Shown here: piece by piece, positions 13,701 to 28,700 of the stretch | How the letters are laid out: the number at the start of each line of letters is the position of its first letter | Numbering within the stretch: position 1 is the stretch's first letter | DNA from: Heterobilharzia americana | Taxonomy: Eukaryota; Platyhelminthes; Trematoda; Strigeidida; Schistosomatidae | Length of the DNA stretch: 64,000 nt | Assembly: GCA_944470555.2 (NCBI GenBank) | Contig: OX104130.1 | Coordinates: 63,803,160-63,867,159 of the forward strand | Direction of reading: 5' to 3' | Notes under the pieces: model-generated | Seen by the model: the letters and a program-made list of their open reading frames with translations, nothing else | Told to the model about the DNA's origin: nothing | The model's database searches: none | Program-made: the position numbers and the translations under genes

Positions 13701-16700
13701 CTTACTTTAGACACCAGCTGATTTAGTTGAGGTACTCGATGTAGACTCATAGTTGTAATCTCTGTCAGTAGAAAATATGATTTTTGTACTTAAGTGAATG
13801 CATACTAAATTACTACAAATTTACAATATAATTTTTAGAGCCTGAAAATGCGAATACAGAGAAATGAGAATCAGCTTAAAAAGTTGCACAGTACGAAATA
13901 TTGCTCTCACTGTTTTACAACCAGGAAACATTTTGCAATGATGAGAGACAACCAAATTTTTGTCCCATTTCCAAGGTTCTTTTGAAAATGCTGGAGAATA
14001 CTTACAGCTTTGTGAGACGAGCTTGGTTGTACTGCGTTCTCCTAGCTAAATGGTTTATTCATTGGGCTTTCGTTCTCCTTCTAGACAGTAAAATGTAATT
14101 TTTGACTTACAACTTATGTTCATGCCGGAGAAGACAAAGAGTGCAAATACTTTGTTTAAACTGATGGTAATCACAGATTTTGCAGTTGATATTGTAAATG
14201 ATATTTAGTTTATCTTAATTAGTCGCTACCTCCATTGGTATGCAGAATAGGGCTTGAAGGAATTCCGTTGGTTTTTAAGCGAGACCAGTTTCCTAATTTT
14301 CGCGGTAGTTTTTTCTTTATCTCTTAAGCGTTCATTGTGCATGGTAGGATTATCCATTTTGTGATATTTACGTAAGGTTTCACACGTGATCATGAGTTAG
14401 ATGAGCAGCGTCTTCTGATGAATTCATGTGGGTAGTAGTCCCACTTTAAGACAGTCATTTAAAAGTTTTATTCGTTTTTGCTCGAGGTTATTGTAATTTA
14501 AAGTGGTTTATGCATATACGATCAAGTTGCGCAAACTTTACAGTTCTGAAATAATGGAGAATATTTGTAGCTCAAGTGGATGGTCTTTCGTTGCATTGTG
14601 TTCTCTGAGCTGGATTGTTTAATCATGAAGCTTTCATCTTCTTTCTGGACGATATCATCAGCACTAACTTCAGTATGAAGTGAGCTGTCAATATCGCTCC
14701 GTGAGTGACTTAGTGGCTTGCTTGCCAACACACACTGACCGAATCCTCAACTACAGTAGCAACAACGCACAAAATTACCTGAATGCAGATTCTATTCAAA
14801 AGAGCAAGGACGCACTGCAGTACAACAACTTCATGGAGAAACGAAGAAAATCACTTGATGTGTATTGTAAAGAAGAACGGTTACCCACGAAAATTTATTA
14901 GAAGATGCCTATTTCGTACAGTATCAACTACAAAGTCATTGACAGAAATCAATAAATGCGTCATCCTACCACACATAAAGAATATATCAGAAATCAAGAC
15001 AAGATTACTGAGACCACTTGGAATTGGTGTGGCCACTCATAAACCAACAAATTCCCTCCACACCCCTCATTATGCAGACCAAAGGATACGACAACCAAAG
15101 AAGACAAACCGAATATCATTTAGAAGATCAACTGCAATAACTGTAGTCAACACTACATTGGACAGAGCGTTCGCCCTCTTCGCCTTCGTGTACATGAACA
15201 TCAATTGACTATTAAACGTCAAGACATTTCATCACTCATCTCAATGGATGTGGATAGTCATGGACATGAATTCAATTTCGACAATGTAGACATTTTGGAC
15301 GGAGAGAGGAAACACAAAGAATGTCAGAGAATTCCTAGTAGCTTCAGATTCAGGCGAGTCAGCCAGCAATCAATAGATGTATAGACATAGACCCAATCTA
15401 TCAACCAAAAGAAAAAGTGCTAAGCGACAGAAAGGTCAGAGGTGAAGCAGAGGAACAGCCAACAGTATGATTACATTGATATAATTATGAGCAATAATTT
15501 TTGCTCGAAACGTCATCAAGTAAATAATACTAGATCGCTGTGTGTTAAAAATCAAAAAACAAATGTAATATGGAAGTAAATTCTACCACAATGCCCAAGT
15601 TTTACACCTATATTAGCCAACAGGAAAGTCTATACAGTCAATTACACAACAATCCAAGGAAACAACCAATCACAGACCACATCGTCAGAGCAAGCCACTA
15701 AGTCACTCACGGAGCGATATTGACAGCTCACTTCATACTGAAGTCAGTGCTGATGATGTCGTCCAGAAAGAAGATAAAAGCTTTACGATTAAACAACCCA
15801 GCTCAGAGAACACAACACAACCAAGAATTTCCACTTCACCTCTCCAAGCTACCACAAAACTCTAGTCTAGTTATAGGCCCCAAATTTTCCTTTCCTTTCC
15901 GGGCATACCGACATATCCCAGTCTATACATTATCGCCTCTACAATCGGTCCAAGTTTCGTTGTTCTGACTGAAGTTTTTTTCATTTGTTTGTATATCTAT
16001 CTGTTGAAGTGGATAAATGTTGTTAGCCAAAGATCAGTGAGTTCTGTTAGGCTTGAGAAGTAATTTCTCGGGTGCTTTGCAAGCCGTGTATTGTAACTGA
16101 CAAGGACAGACATATTATACATATAAAGGCAATGAAAGCTTCACAATTAAACTGGTCTGCTCCAAGAGTGCGATACAGTCAGAGTTTTTCCCTGAGATGG
16201 TGTCATCTAAATACTTGTTTCTGTTGGTCATTTTTGAAAAATAACTCTCTCTAGTGTGTCTATAGTAATCCTTGGATAAAATATGCACAAATAAACATGA
16301 AGGAATAAAGGCTTACAATGTTATCCTAATCGTAATACAGTTATGTAAAACGTTCTGCTAACACTAAAGATTAAAATCACTGGTGTAATAGGTATGAAAT
16401 AGAACTGATACGATTTTACAAGTTTGTCATGAAATTCAGCTAATTTCGGTTTTTAAAAGTACTCATTTAATACTTTTGATATGAATATATTACCGTATCA
16501 CTCAGTTATAATGAGTATGAATTATAGCAGTGACATCATTTCAAGTAAAGTGAGAACTAAAATAGATTAAACTTGAAATTTATGCAGAGTTAGCTTTGAG
16601 TTTTATGTAAATTGCTTCCGTTTTGAACGTTTTCGGAGCTCATGATTTTTGAATCCAGTTGAAGAGATAACTGTTTTGAAAGGCTGTTGTTGTCAACATT

Positions 16701-19700
16701 CTGAACTTACAACTTTTACATTCGTCAATTTTGCGTGATAAATATTTGATTTTCAAAATTTCAGCCTAACCATTAGTAAATTTAAAGAGATACGATATGA
16801 AAGTCAGTAATTTTGACAAGTTTCTGAAATGAGAATTATTCATATCTTATCAAATTGTCTTTGACCTGAATAAAATCTTAGAATTCAGAAAATTTAAGTT
16901 TAAGACCATCTTAATATAAAGGCTACTGGTTTATAAACTATGTTATATTAGATGACATTAATAGTTAGCCTAGAAAACTCCATTGTGCTGGGTTTTATAA
17001 GAGTTAATGGGTGCGTTCTTCTCAAGCCCCTCGGTAGGTTTGATACATCTTAGGAATTGCCTACCAGCATTATCCTACAACGCTATCATGAACGACACTA
17101 GGGTATCGGTCAGTAGGTTGCTGAAAATCTCTTTAGATATGTGAGATAGAGTCATACATTATCGACTAACCCTGACAAGTGAGATACATACGTCTCAAAA
17201 ATCCTAATGCTTTTATATTACATCATCTTGATTGACAGCAAAGTTACCAACTTAACTAGTAGACTTCAGTCAGCATCTGATTTGTCTCGAAATATCGATT
17301 TCTGAGGGGCAAGTAAGGCATAGTTTCTTACCTTTTAGTCTTCAGTGAACTACAATAATCATTGGGCATTTGTATAATATAAGAGTAAAACTTGTGCACT
17401 GTGGTAATTCCATTTTTATTGATTTATTACATTTATCACAATGTGGGACAGTATTGTTTACTGGATTACGTTTCGGACGTAATTTATTGTCCATAGTCAT
17501 ATCAAGATAACTACACAACTTTGAGATATCCTTTATATGGTCCTAATTTTCTCGTCTCTTTGTGAGATGGGCAGTAAAATTTTCCATATATCCGGAACAG
17601 GTGCTGAGTCATTCCTGTTGCATATGTTAGGTGTTGATTCGATAAACAAAGATCTAAAACAAGAGACCAGATACATTAAAGACGTCTTAATCACCGACAA
17701 TTACCCTCCCAAGTTAATTGATAAGCACCTTAGGAATTGTAAGAAGAATATCAGTAACACGTGTTATTAATAGTAGTAATAATAGTAGTAGTAACGACAA
17801 CACTAATAGTAATAATGATGTTACTAATAGTAGTGCAATACTGTGAATAAGGAATTCAAAACCTTCACAGTATTACCGTACAAAGAAGGCACCTCAGAAA
17901 CACTACATAGAATTCTCAATAAGGCTGGGATTATAGTAGCATTTAAACCAACAAACTCACTTTGAAATAAGCTTTGTAGGTTAAAAGATCCTATTGACCA
18001 AATTAAGCGGAATAACTTAGTTTACCAAATCCCTTGCAATGATTGTGAGGTCAAATACATAAGTCAAAGTAGTCAATCAGGATCAATTAGGTTATCGGAA
18101 CACAAAAACTTGCCTAGGTCAAAATTGGTAAGGTAAGGAATTTAGAAAAAAGCTCAGCCATAGCTATGCATGCAATTATACACAACCACACAATAGGATG
18201 AGACAGGGTGAAAATTCTAAAAACTAAAATAACAGGGTGGAGGAGAGACTGATAACTGAATCTTTGTTTGAAACAATTAGTCCCTTTAGTAAATTTCGAT
18301 AACTCTATTAGAAGACGAAGATTATCTGAAAAATGTGATGTATTTGCGCAATACATTTCGAACAATCTGATCACACATTTACTTGTCAAGTCAATTTATA
18401 TATGAAAGTTAAAGGTCAAATATAGTGAATATGAAAAGTTTCAAGTTGTTATTCATCGAAGACTGACATCAGTTGGAGGAACAAAGGAAACCTGGGAGCA
18501 CTGGACAGCTGTTACGTCCTAGTATGGGACTCCTCAGCAGTGCGCACCCACGACCCCACCAGCAGGGATCGAACCCGTGACCTTCAGGTTCCGCGGCCAG
18601 CGCGTTACCATTGAGCCACTGGGTCAGAATCCAATGCTCCATATTTCCAACTTCTGTTAGCTCATGATATATAGTGCAGCCGCCATCCAATGTCATCGCT
18701 GAGTATTTGTCCTCATGGCCATCAGGCTTTGACTCCACCGGTCACGACTTGTCATTGGAACTTCGGGAATACTTCTCGAAGCTAGTCACCAATGATCATC
18801 AGTTCAATTAAATTTTTGAGGGGGTTGTGACACTAGTCTTGGTAATATAATCAGATAAGGATTACAAAGATAAATTAAGTGAAACAACAAATTGTTTTTG
18901 CTCACACAGCGGAGGACAAAGTTTACGAATATCTAACGCTTCGGCAAACTTCAGTATGCGCCCCTGATTATTCCTGTATATTATCTTAAACGCTGTTTTC
19001 GTATTAACCCTGTGATTCATTTCAATAATATGTTTTGCTATAGATGACGATGGATGTCTGTCACCTGCACTTATCAAAGTTTGTGTGTTAAACTGTTTTT
19101 CTAGCCATTTGGGGATGTGTTCACCCACCCTAGTCTGCATTGAACGATTACTCCTCCCTATGTATGTGTGCCCACACATACATGTAAATTGGTAAACGCA
19201 GTAGGATGTGATGTAATCATTTGTGCGAGGTTGAGGTTTGTGGTGAAGCAGGTGTTTTGTCGTCTCAACAATTATAAGCTGAGCTGCATAGTATGTTTTA
19301 CTGATAACAGATTTTAATCTCTGCTTCAATATCATACTACTTGTTTCCCCTCTGTATGGTACTTTAAGAAATATGCTTTTCTTCGGGACCGAGGAAACTG
19401 TAGGCTTTGGGGTCAACTGTTTTTACAATGGTTGACAAACTGTAATGGATAACCGTTTTCCACTAGAGTGTCTGTCAGAAACTTATTCTCATCATCCATC
19501 GTATCAGATGTACAAATACGTTGGATTCTATTGAACAAGCATCTTACCAAGCCTCTCTTATATTTCATCGGACAAAAACTATGGAAATTCAAATACTGTC
19601 CTGTCCAAGTAGACTTCCTATATATTGATCGTTTATAGATCCATCTTCCCTCCGGCACAAGAGTATATCAAGAAATGCAAGTTGATGGTCTTTTTCTTCC

Positions 19701-22700
19701 TCACATGTCAGACTGATATGATCTTGTACGGTATTAAGCCTTTTTAACAACCTCTTGGCATCCTCATCTGTGTCACATATTACAAAGATATCATCCACAT
19801 ACCTTCTATAGAGTGTGACATTGGTGATTAGATCTTGAGCCATTAGTTCAGTATGTGACATATATACATCAGCTAATAACGGTCCTAATGGACTCCCCAT
19901 GGCTACACCATCAATTTGCCGAAAGTGTTCACCTTCGAAAGTGAAATGAACCTTATCAGTACATAATAAAAGCAGTTCTTTCAAATAAGTTGAAGGAATA
20001 GGGAAAGAAGGATAATTCGAAGATATGTGGTCACAAAGAATATTAATTGTCTTCGTTAGAGGCACATTTGTAAACAGAGAGTTAACATCAAAAGAATACA
20101 TTTTCTTATTTTTAATATTCAAATCAGTAAGATAATCAACAAGTTCAAACGTATCTTTCAGTGAATACTTACATAAATCATTACGAATCGGGCTCAGTAA
20201 TTCGGCTAACCACCTCGCCAATTTGTGTGTGGGAGACTGACACATTGACAATATTGGGCGTAGTGGATTATCAATTTTGTGAATTTTTGGAAGTCCATAT
20301 AGATTTGGGAAATTAGATCCCATGGGTTTCAAGGAATTAAACTCCGCTTTAGCAATGACATCCGTGTTAAGGAGTTTAACTAGACTAGTTGTTACTTTTC
20401 TTTCTAATTTTCTTATATCCTCTGACGGAACATCTGCCAAGAATTTACTTTTATCACAAAGAATAGACAACATTTTATTTTTGTAGTCTACTTTGTCCAT
20501 CAACACAACACCTGATCCTTTATCAGGCTTAAGAATTATCACATCAGGATTCCTCTGTAAGTTTTTCAGGGACTTGAAGTGTTGCGTAGTTAAAATGCAT
20601 CTCTGTTTCGGACCTGGGTTATGAAATTGATGGGCTATATCAACTAGTTTAGCCTTCAACCAACTCTGGTTGTCCGAAGAGGTAGGGACTAGAGAAGTTA
20701 ACTGATCATATAAATTTTCGAAATGGGCATCGATGGCTAAATCATTGTTATGATGGTATGGGACAGAAAAATTAAATCCAAGGAAAAGAGATTCTTCCTC
20801 ACATATATATTCATATTCACTATGTTTGACCTTTAATTTTCATATATAAATTGACTTGACAAGTAAATGTGTGATCAGATTGTTCGAAATGTATTGCGCA
20901 AATACATCACATTTTTCAGATAATCTTCGTCTTCTAATAGCGTTGTCGGAATCTTTGTTTATCGAATCAACACCTAACATATGCAACAAGAATGACTCAG
21001 CACCTGTTCCGGATATATGGAAAATTTTACTGCCCATCTCTTAAAGAGACGAGAAAATTAGGACCATATAAAGGATATCTCAAAGTTGTGTAGTTATCTT
21101 GATATGACTATGGACAATAAATTACGTCCGAAACGTAATCCAGTAAACAATACTGTCCCACATTGTGTCAAATCTAATAAACCAATAAAAATGGCATTGA
21201 ACATTCGAATTGTTTGGGATGATTCTAGAATTTCATAAATGTTTTCCAATCATTTTTCTCACAGTTTCAAATAAAGCGTGTGTTACATAAACGGTACAAA
21301 GCTTGGAATGATCGAAAGCATACTGCAATGGACTGATTAATTATCCTAGAATATGATAAGAATAGAAGTAGTCAGGTATTCTATCACTGAAAGAGGAAAT
21401 ATCATAATTTCTGCGGGTTTGAATTACTCATGACGTGGCTTTTGTTTCTTTGGCTTTCTTCAGCATTTATGTTGATAATGTTGTATAAAAGCATGGAAAT
21501 ACTATCTAGTTACAATAGAAATACCGAAAAACCCTACAAAAAGTTATAATATTTTCTCTGGCTTCAATAGATATATAAAGCGGTATAAATTAGAGAATAC
21601 TTTATAGTCACATTTACAACTCAAAAAGAACTATGAGCATTTATTCCGAAACAAAAAGTATGACTGTTGAATCACAAACATTTTTCTCCTCTTTTATTTT
21701 GTATCTATACACATGAATCTAATAAGAATGTAAATGTGGTGTTATGAATTCAAGCAATCATAGAAACAATGATCCATTTCCCATTGCCTATTCAAATTTC
21801 GTTCACTGACAGATACTAGTTACTTTAAGTGTTAACTGTTTTCATATTGTTGAGTAATTTAAAAATCAGTAAGCTGTATTCACTTTTGTACTGCATTCTA
21901 TTTATACTTTCCTTAAATAATGTATAACTGTCATATTTCACTGTTTTATATATTTTCAGTGCAACTGGTCAATAATTCAACTAATATCACTAGCTCAATA
22001 AAAGATATAGATAAAGTCAGAGTTAGATACGCTTCAGCTTTGGCTTTGTCAATGGGACTTGTACAAGTAAGATAAAAAGAATTTGGAAAAACTGATAGTT
22101 GAAAAAACTTGGAAGTACATTTCTTGTGTTTTTATTTTATGACAAACGACACAAGACTCATTGCAGTTTTGATGTTATAGCAAGCACATGAAAGTTAGAT
22201 TGCAAATATGATCACAGTTTTCTGTCACTCACTGTTAGCTAACCAACATAATAGAAAAAGTATTCCATCACTTTAAAAATCTGTAAAATATCGCATGTTA
22301 CAAAATATGATACTCGGAAAATTTATCTTTATAAAATTCCAAACAACTACAACAGTTGCAATCTTTCATCCATAAGATTAACCTTTGGAACTGTGAAATA
22401 AAATATTCTTTCCCTTTGGTATGTAAATACTAGGTGATCGTGATTGCAGATGATACTTTTATTTAACATTTCCCTTTACCTATACTATCATGATCCAAGA
22501 TCGGTACACTGACGATAAACATGCATAAGAGACATAATCTGAAATTGATAAAGTAAAAATGTTTGCATTTTGAGACTATGTAGGATACACTTCCAAATTG
22601 ATTTCATCAGGCTTCCTTATATAATATACTACCACTAAATCTTTGTGTGAGACATTTCACTACAGCTTGAGACATAGAAGGAGGATTGACTGCAATTAAA

Positions 22701-25700
22701 TGCGTCTTGTTTTCAAAGTCATAAGTGGAAAGCTAATCTTTTTAAAATACTTAGATGATGTTCACTGACATCTGTTATTTCTAGGCTTTTATGAAAATGC
22801 AACAAAGAATTATCAGTTGAATTTTGAGGGAGTTGTGGAGATTTGGAAATATTTCAAGTTGTTGACACCAAAGACTGACATCAGTTGGAGGGACAAAGGA
22901 AACCTGGGAGCACTGGACAGCTGCTTCGTCCTAGTATGGGACTCCTCAGCAGTGCGCACCTATGACCCCACACCAGCAAGGATCGAACCCGCGACCTTCA
23001 GGTTCTGCGGCTGGCGCGTTACCATTGAGCCGCGGAGCCTGAGGGTCGCGGGTTCGATCCTTGCTGGTGTGGGGTCATAGGTGCGCACTGCTGAGGAGTC
23101 CCATACTAGGACGAAGCAGCTGTCCAGTGCTCCCAGGTTTCCTTTGTCCCTCCAACTGATGTCAGTCTTCGATGAATAACAATTTGAAAGAATTATCAGT
23201 TCCGTTTAAATTAAATTGAGACTGATCTAACTATGATTCGATACCATATAAAAAATCACTTAGGGTCAATGAAGTTAATGAATAGATATTTGCACGTAGT
23301 TTATAACTCCTCAGTAAAAAAAGGTTCAGAAAAGTTTATTGAAATAAATTAGATTCCAGCAGAACACTTCACTGAATTACAAATAAACATTTATCATAGT
23401 AGAGGTTTAAAGCTCACTATGAGGATGGTAATTTTTCACTTTTCTGCAAACTGTGAAGTGTCATTTCATTACCAGGCTATGTGACTCAATTCTCATTTAA
23501 TTCATAAAGAAGACAAATCTTTCAAAGTTACACAAATTTTTATGAAAGATATTTATTGACTTACAGTGTTATTGGCATGAAGTTAAGGTTGACGCTGATG
23601 ACTTTTATTTTCACTTGACCTATGCTATTGGACTGAAGTCTAATTATTGATTTATTTGACTGATTTGGACTTGACTGATTCCCTCCTATTATTCCATATA
23701 TTGAGTCAATATCCACCTGGCTGTTGATCTCCATTTGGTTGAAGTACCGCACTTCCAGAAATTTAGTTGCAAATTTCGTGCGTTATTATTGTAGCGATTC
23801 AACTTTTACCAATCATATTCGTGGTTTTGCTTATTTAAGAACATCGTTTTCAGTTATGATATAGTATATCCTATGACTGCTACTGGATGCTCATTAGCTT
23901 TCTGAGTATTTGACTACTGGATTGGCTAAAATAGTGAGCTTCACTGCCATCGCAACTAATTTTATAGATTGTATTCTTCTTGCCTCATCTGGATGATGGA
24001 TTCTTAAGATTCTGTGTGATGTTGTGCAGACTTATCGGTAGTATATGTTTTACGCTTATATCAGATAAATAAAGAGCTCAGCTGGCAGTTCGCATGACAT
24101 CTTTAGCGTATGATAGTGTGACCTATTTTGTAGACTTAGGTAACTTTCCGCATGAATGTTTTATTGTTTTTCTTTTCTTAATGAAGTTGATTTGGTAGTC
24201 ATTGGCTTTGAACATTTTGCAAAGATAGTTTACTTCTGGCTTCCACAGTTTCTGAGAACTGTAATAAATTCTAATACATGCGAATAGTACTCTCACACAG
24301 CTGTCCTTTTGAAACGCTGGGCTATTACTGTTGTGTTTCAAAATTTAATCTGTACTTGCACTTAAGTCTGTAAGATTCCATCATATGCTCTTCCAATAAA
24401 CACCTCTAGGAAGGCGACGTCTCCATTTTCTTCTTTTTTTATCAGCTGAACACCTTTAAAGGTTGGTTGGTGAGGGTGGAGGTGTTTTGTGATTTACTTG
24501 TTTTGATGATTTAAAAAGCGTCTTCAACGCAACGAGCACAAATTTGCCCTCTGATTGTTAGAATGATAATTGATTCTACTCCATGTATGACTACTTCATT
24601 TATCAATTTGAATGTTAGTCAGTTTATGGCAGTCGTTTTCGTTTGTTTCAAGATGTTTCCCTTGAAGTGAAAGTACGTCGTTAGACGTGGATTGATTAGT
24701 CCTATCAAATTTGTAGTAATTTTGGTACAGTTTCGAATATTCTATTCATCTCTGAGGGGTTGTTTAGTGTTTCTATGGCCAGATATAGGTTGACTGATAT
24801 AAAAAGTGCAATGTCGAATCTAGGTTGGACTGAATCACTCGTTTTCACTCGCCAGTGTTCTTCTTTCATAATCTAACCAGCTCTGGTTACACTTTTCAAT
24901 TTTCTTTGGACTCGGTTATTCAGTTGTTTGACAAGGTTCTAGTCCACCAGTTGATGAATAGTCTTATCATTCAGTAGTTCTTGCGCTTTTTCCACATAAT
25001 CTGTTTATGATGATGGTTATCTTTCCTTTTTCTGTTGTTAGTATAGCACTTTTTCATATCTGACATGATTGAATTCAGTGCTTTCTTTTCATCTGTGTTG
25101 AGTTGATGCTTTCTCCCCTCGGTTTTCGTGAACGACATGACTAGCAGTCGTAGTTCTTACTCTTTTCTGGCTGTTACTCCTGTAATTCTGGGTGATGGTC
25201 TAAAGACAACACAGAAATCCAACATATTCACATTCCCTGTGTTGTAATTCAATCCATTTCGGGGTAAATCGTATTCTGTCAGGGATAAGTTTCTTTCTGA
25301 AAGGTTCACTAACCATTCCCCTTTATTTTCGCCTCTGGTTTGAAGTACATAAGTAATCTTTTCTCAGTTTCTTCCTTCTTCTTAGTTTTTTTTTGGGATT
25401 TTTGTTATATTTATGGTGAATTTCAAACCTCAAAGAAAATCAAACAAGTAAAAACAGTGAATTAAGGACTATGGAAATGAGTTCATAAAAATGTTAATGG
25501 ATACCTAGAACTCATCGAGTCAACCAACTCAAATGCTATATTAAAAGTGTGTAGATAGCTCTGGATGGTAGTTATTACACACTGTAAATGAAAGTTAGAA
25601 AAATATGAACAACTGAATTTCACTGTATCAGAAAAGAAATTGTGCTTTCGAACCAAAATCTTCAGCTTATAGATTCGGTTTTGAATTGAGTGGTATGAGT

Positions 25701-28700
25701 GCTGACGTACAGGAGATTGTGTAGACGAATATTGTGGCTTGTTGTCATGACTACACTGAACATGATTCTTGCAGTTATATCCACGATCAGAAAATAAAAT
25801 TAATCATCAGACATAATTTCAAAGTGCAGATTAGTCAGAAATAAACCAGTGCCTACATTACAACATTTGTACAACATGAACAAATAAATTTAATTTTTCC
25901 GTTGCCGTTTTACAGGACTATTGTCTTCAAAAACTGCATCCTCCAAACTCTCTATCTTTTATTAATTGGCGATTTATTTTTCTGATCATTTAAATTTTCG
26001 CAATGATTCTTTTAACTCCCTGATAATTTCAAATAGTTTCTTATGTGATTATCATTTAATTTTTTAGTTCTGCATGGGGTTATTCAGATTAGGAGTTCTA
26101 ATTAGATATTTTTCTGTACCTATGACATCTGGATTCACTGTTGGAGTAGCTGTTCATGTCTTTACAAGTCAAGTGAAGAATGTATTGGGTTTAAAAATAC
26201 CCAGGTTTGCTGGTGTATTCACCATACCACGTGTAAGTCTGCGAACATTTGTTTTGTCATCGGTATTTCTCTTAATTTTTGTTTCCAGTTTTAAACATGC
26301 CATTTATTTTGAATATCTAAACAAGCATCATATAGTTTACTACTATAACATGAATTTAAATACAAACTGCGGCTACTGCTTATTAGTTAACTTTGTGTCT
26401 TTTTGTATCAAGGCTAATTCATATGGCTTACTGAGTAAAGAAAAGTTTGCAAACTATATGTGAATATTTCAGTTAGAAAACCTAAAGTACTTGAACATAT
26501 ATACGTACCTCATCTCTACTGCATTCCCCTTTTATCCTCTTTTATTTTAAAGGGTTTCGTTTAGCAACTGAAAGAATGAGCTGTTTAATCAACCAGACAA
26601 TAGGGTGTTAATAGGTTAAAATTGTTAATCCACATTGAAAAGTAAACATTTTTTACGATGAAAATTTTCTCTGTGATGATTTATTTATCATGGCATCAAA
26701 ATCATAATAGTGTCTAACGTTAAGCAGTAAGAACAAATTTATTTGCAGATATGTTTCACTTTCTCAGTAAGAGGAATTATGAGGTCCATCAGTATGAATG
26801 AGGATAATACTTCGTGAGTAATGAATGCAATTCATTGGAAAATATGGAAAACGCAAGGTAAGAAATGCAGAATACAATAACAGTTGATTATGATAAAGGG
26901 AGACAACTCCATGTAATAATTACACTAAATGCAATACCGTAAAAAATACGAGGATTGACCGCTCATTCAAAAATGAAAATGTTATAATTTAGCCAAGTAC
27001 AACAGTATAAAACGGGAAAAGACTAGAAACAGAAGGGTTTGCGAAGCACCTTGAGGATATCAAAGACTAGGTTCTCAGCTTCAACCTTTGATCTCTAACT
27101 CTAGCTTGTGGTTTTCAAGAAGTTGAAACATCCTATCAGCAATGAGACACTAACATGAGATAATGAAGCAATGGGCCATTTGGTTCACAATTTGATTACA
27201 ATAACCTTTGTGAACTTAGAGTAAAATTGCCATTAAAGAAAAACGTTTTAGTGCGGTGGCCAAACTTCTTGACAACTTTCTGCATCCATCTATGTTATTT
27301 CAATAGCCTGAATACTAAATATTGGTTTATTACTGCAATCCAGATTATGCAGACGATGGCTTGATGGCATCACACAATAAAGCATAGTGAAACCCTCATG
27401 CGTATTAGAATAGGGAAGTTACAAAAATAGGTTATACTTGTTTCAAACGCACTCAATTGATATACTTGTCTATTTGATCAGTCATTCGAGTCTAAACTTT
27501 CGTGAATTAGAAATTTATAATAATTTTACAGAATAACTTTTTTATTTCTGTCTAGAAGTACTTCTTCGGAGCACGTAAATGTTCTTATTTGCCCGTAGCG
27601 CTAACTGTTCACGTGGTTAATTTCGCATATCTTTGGTATATCTTCCGTACACCTTTGCAGTCAGTAACACAATTTACTCACATAAACACTCCTCACCTAG
27701 TACAATAGAACCAAAAAGCCTGGTAATTACATTCTTTCTGCTGTTACAATCTAGGTTATTTATACGGACTACTGAATTACCTATTAGAGTAAAACTAGGG
27801 CACTTAATTACCTATCCAAGATGCACCAAAACCCATTGAAGTGATATAACCGATTCCATACATGGAAAAAGGATAACATACACTAGTTGTTTTCATTTAA
27901 CATGAGATCATTTCAAAACCAAAAGTCGTAAAGACATGCATGAGCTGTCAATGTATAGTTCATGAGCTGTGCTCGACAATAATGTCTAAGAAATGTGCAG
28001 GAAATCTTGATGCAAGTTGGAATTCATTGACAAACTTATAGAATCCTATCTGCATTATTACAGTATAGTTTACTGTCCACTTCCTTCTGTTAAGTCTTTT
28101 TTAAAACAAATAAATAATCATAGCTACTTGTTCGAAACATATCGAGATCCGAGTTTATTGTTAATACATCTGCCAACTTTCTCATTAGAAAAATTAATAT
28201 TTATCCAAACTCCTAAAGGAGTATGATATACACATCATTTTGTATAATTTTCCTTTACTTGTCTTTCAAGTGCAATATAATTGTTTTATTCTAGTAGTTT
28301 AACGTGTAAAAAGAGAAGTGACAGTTGTCTAATTACAATTACTTTTCATTATTTTACCGACAGTTGTTATGGGTGGATGAATTTAACTCACAAATTAATC
28401 GCTAAGAATCATCATAACATTACTTTGTAGTATTAATTGAATAGCTATTGTCAGTACTTTCGAAGTCCTTAATTAGGAATTAAATTTACTAAATACATGA
28501 AATATATTTGTAAAATCACAATGAAGTAGAAAAATAGATTTCTAACGTTTCGCGACTTCATGGAAATCGCTTCTTCAGAGAATAAAAGCTGTACAACTTA
28601 TCGATTGGTTAAATAGTGAATATATTTCATTTATAATTTATTTATCCAAGGCTAAACTTACCTTTATTAGGTCAGATTTTGTTCTTCAAGTTTATAAGAT

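Larger units (their letters stand above)
18840..20815 (-). mobile_element. Penelope-like element with nearly complete RT and endonuclease
   Basis: The best-preserved retroelement coding region of the window. It reads RT, linker, GIY-YIG endonuclease from 20815 down to 18862 and is broken by only a couple of frame changes. The frame is open upstream of the RT's first long stretch to about 20810 ([20 protein letters not shown]), where it meets the inverted-repeat arm, so the element is 5'-truncated there. It is a different family from the copies at 773 and 5187. Confidence 0.85.
17458..21160. mobile_element. Composite of two PLEs and a SINE bounded by inverted repeats
   Basis: Outer inverted repeats: 17458-17650 against the complement of 20955-21156 (the block with GATTACGTTTCGGACGTAAT), and 18298-18432 against 20813-20948. 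The left arm is interrupted by a linker and a decayed + strand endonuclease (17660-18260); the right arm is continuous. Between the arms sit a hammerhead SINE (18435-18790, -) and the RT-endonuclease of a different PLE (18840-20812, -). This suggests insertion of one element into another's terminal structure, or a fold-back product. Confidence 0.75.
22871..23169. repeat. Near-perfect palindrome of two head-to-head hammerhead SINEs
   Basis: The left arm 22871-23008 is the reverse complement of 23032-23169 (138 bp each) with only a few mismatches; the 23-nt centre is 23009-23031. Both arms are the same SINE. The - strand copy has the full tRNA-like head, with its A box in the centre and B box at about 22979-22990. 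The + strand copy starts just upstream of the B box (GGTTCGATCC, 23051-23060). The open frame across 22817-23080 only reflects this repeat. Confidence 0.95.

Noticed and set aside
22817..23080. An 87-codon + strand frame
   Set aside because: It lies across the SINE palindrome and its protein has no family; it is a side effect of the repeat.
24123..24341. A 72-codon - strand frame taken at first for a small gene
   Set aside because: The sequence ([16 protein letters not shown]) is the linker of a Penelope-like element and continues a decayed RT upstream.
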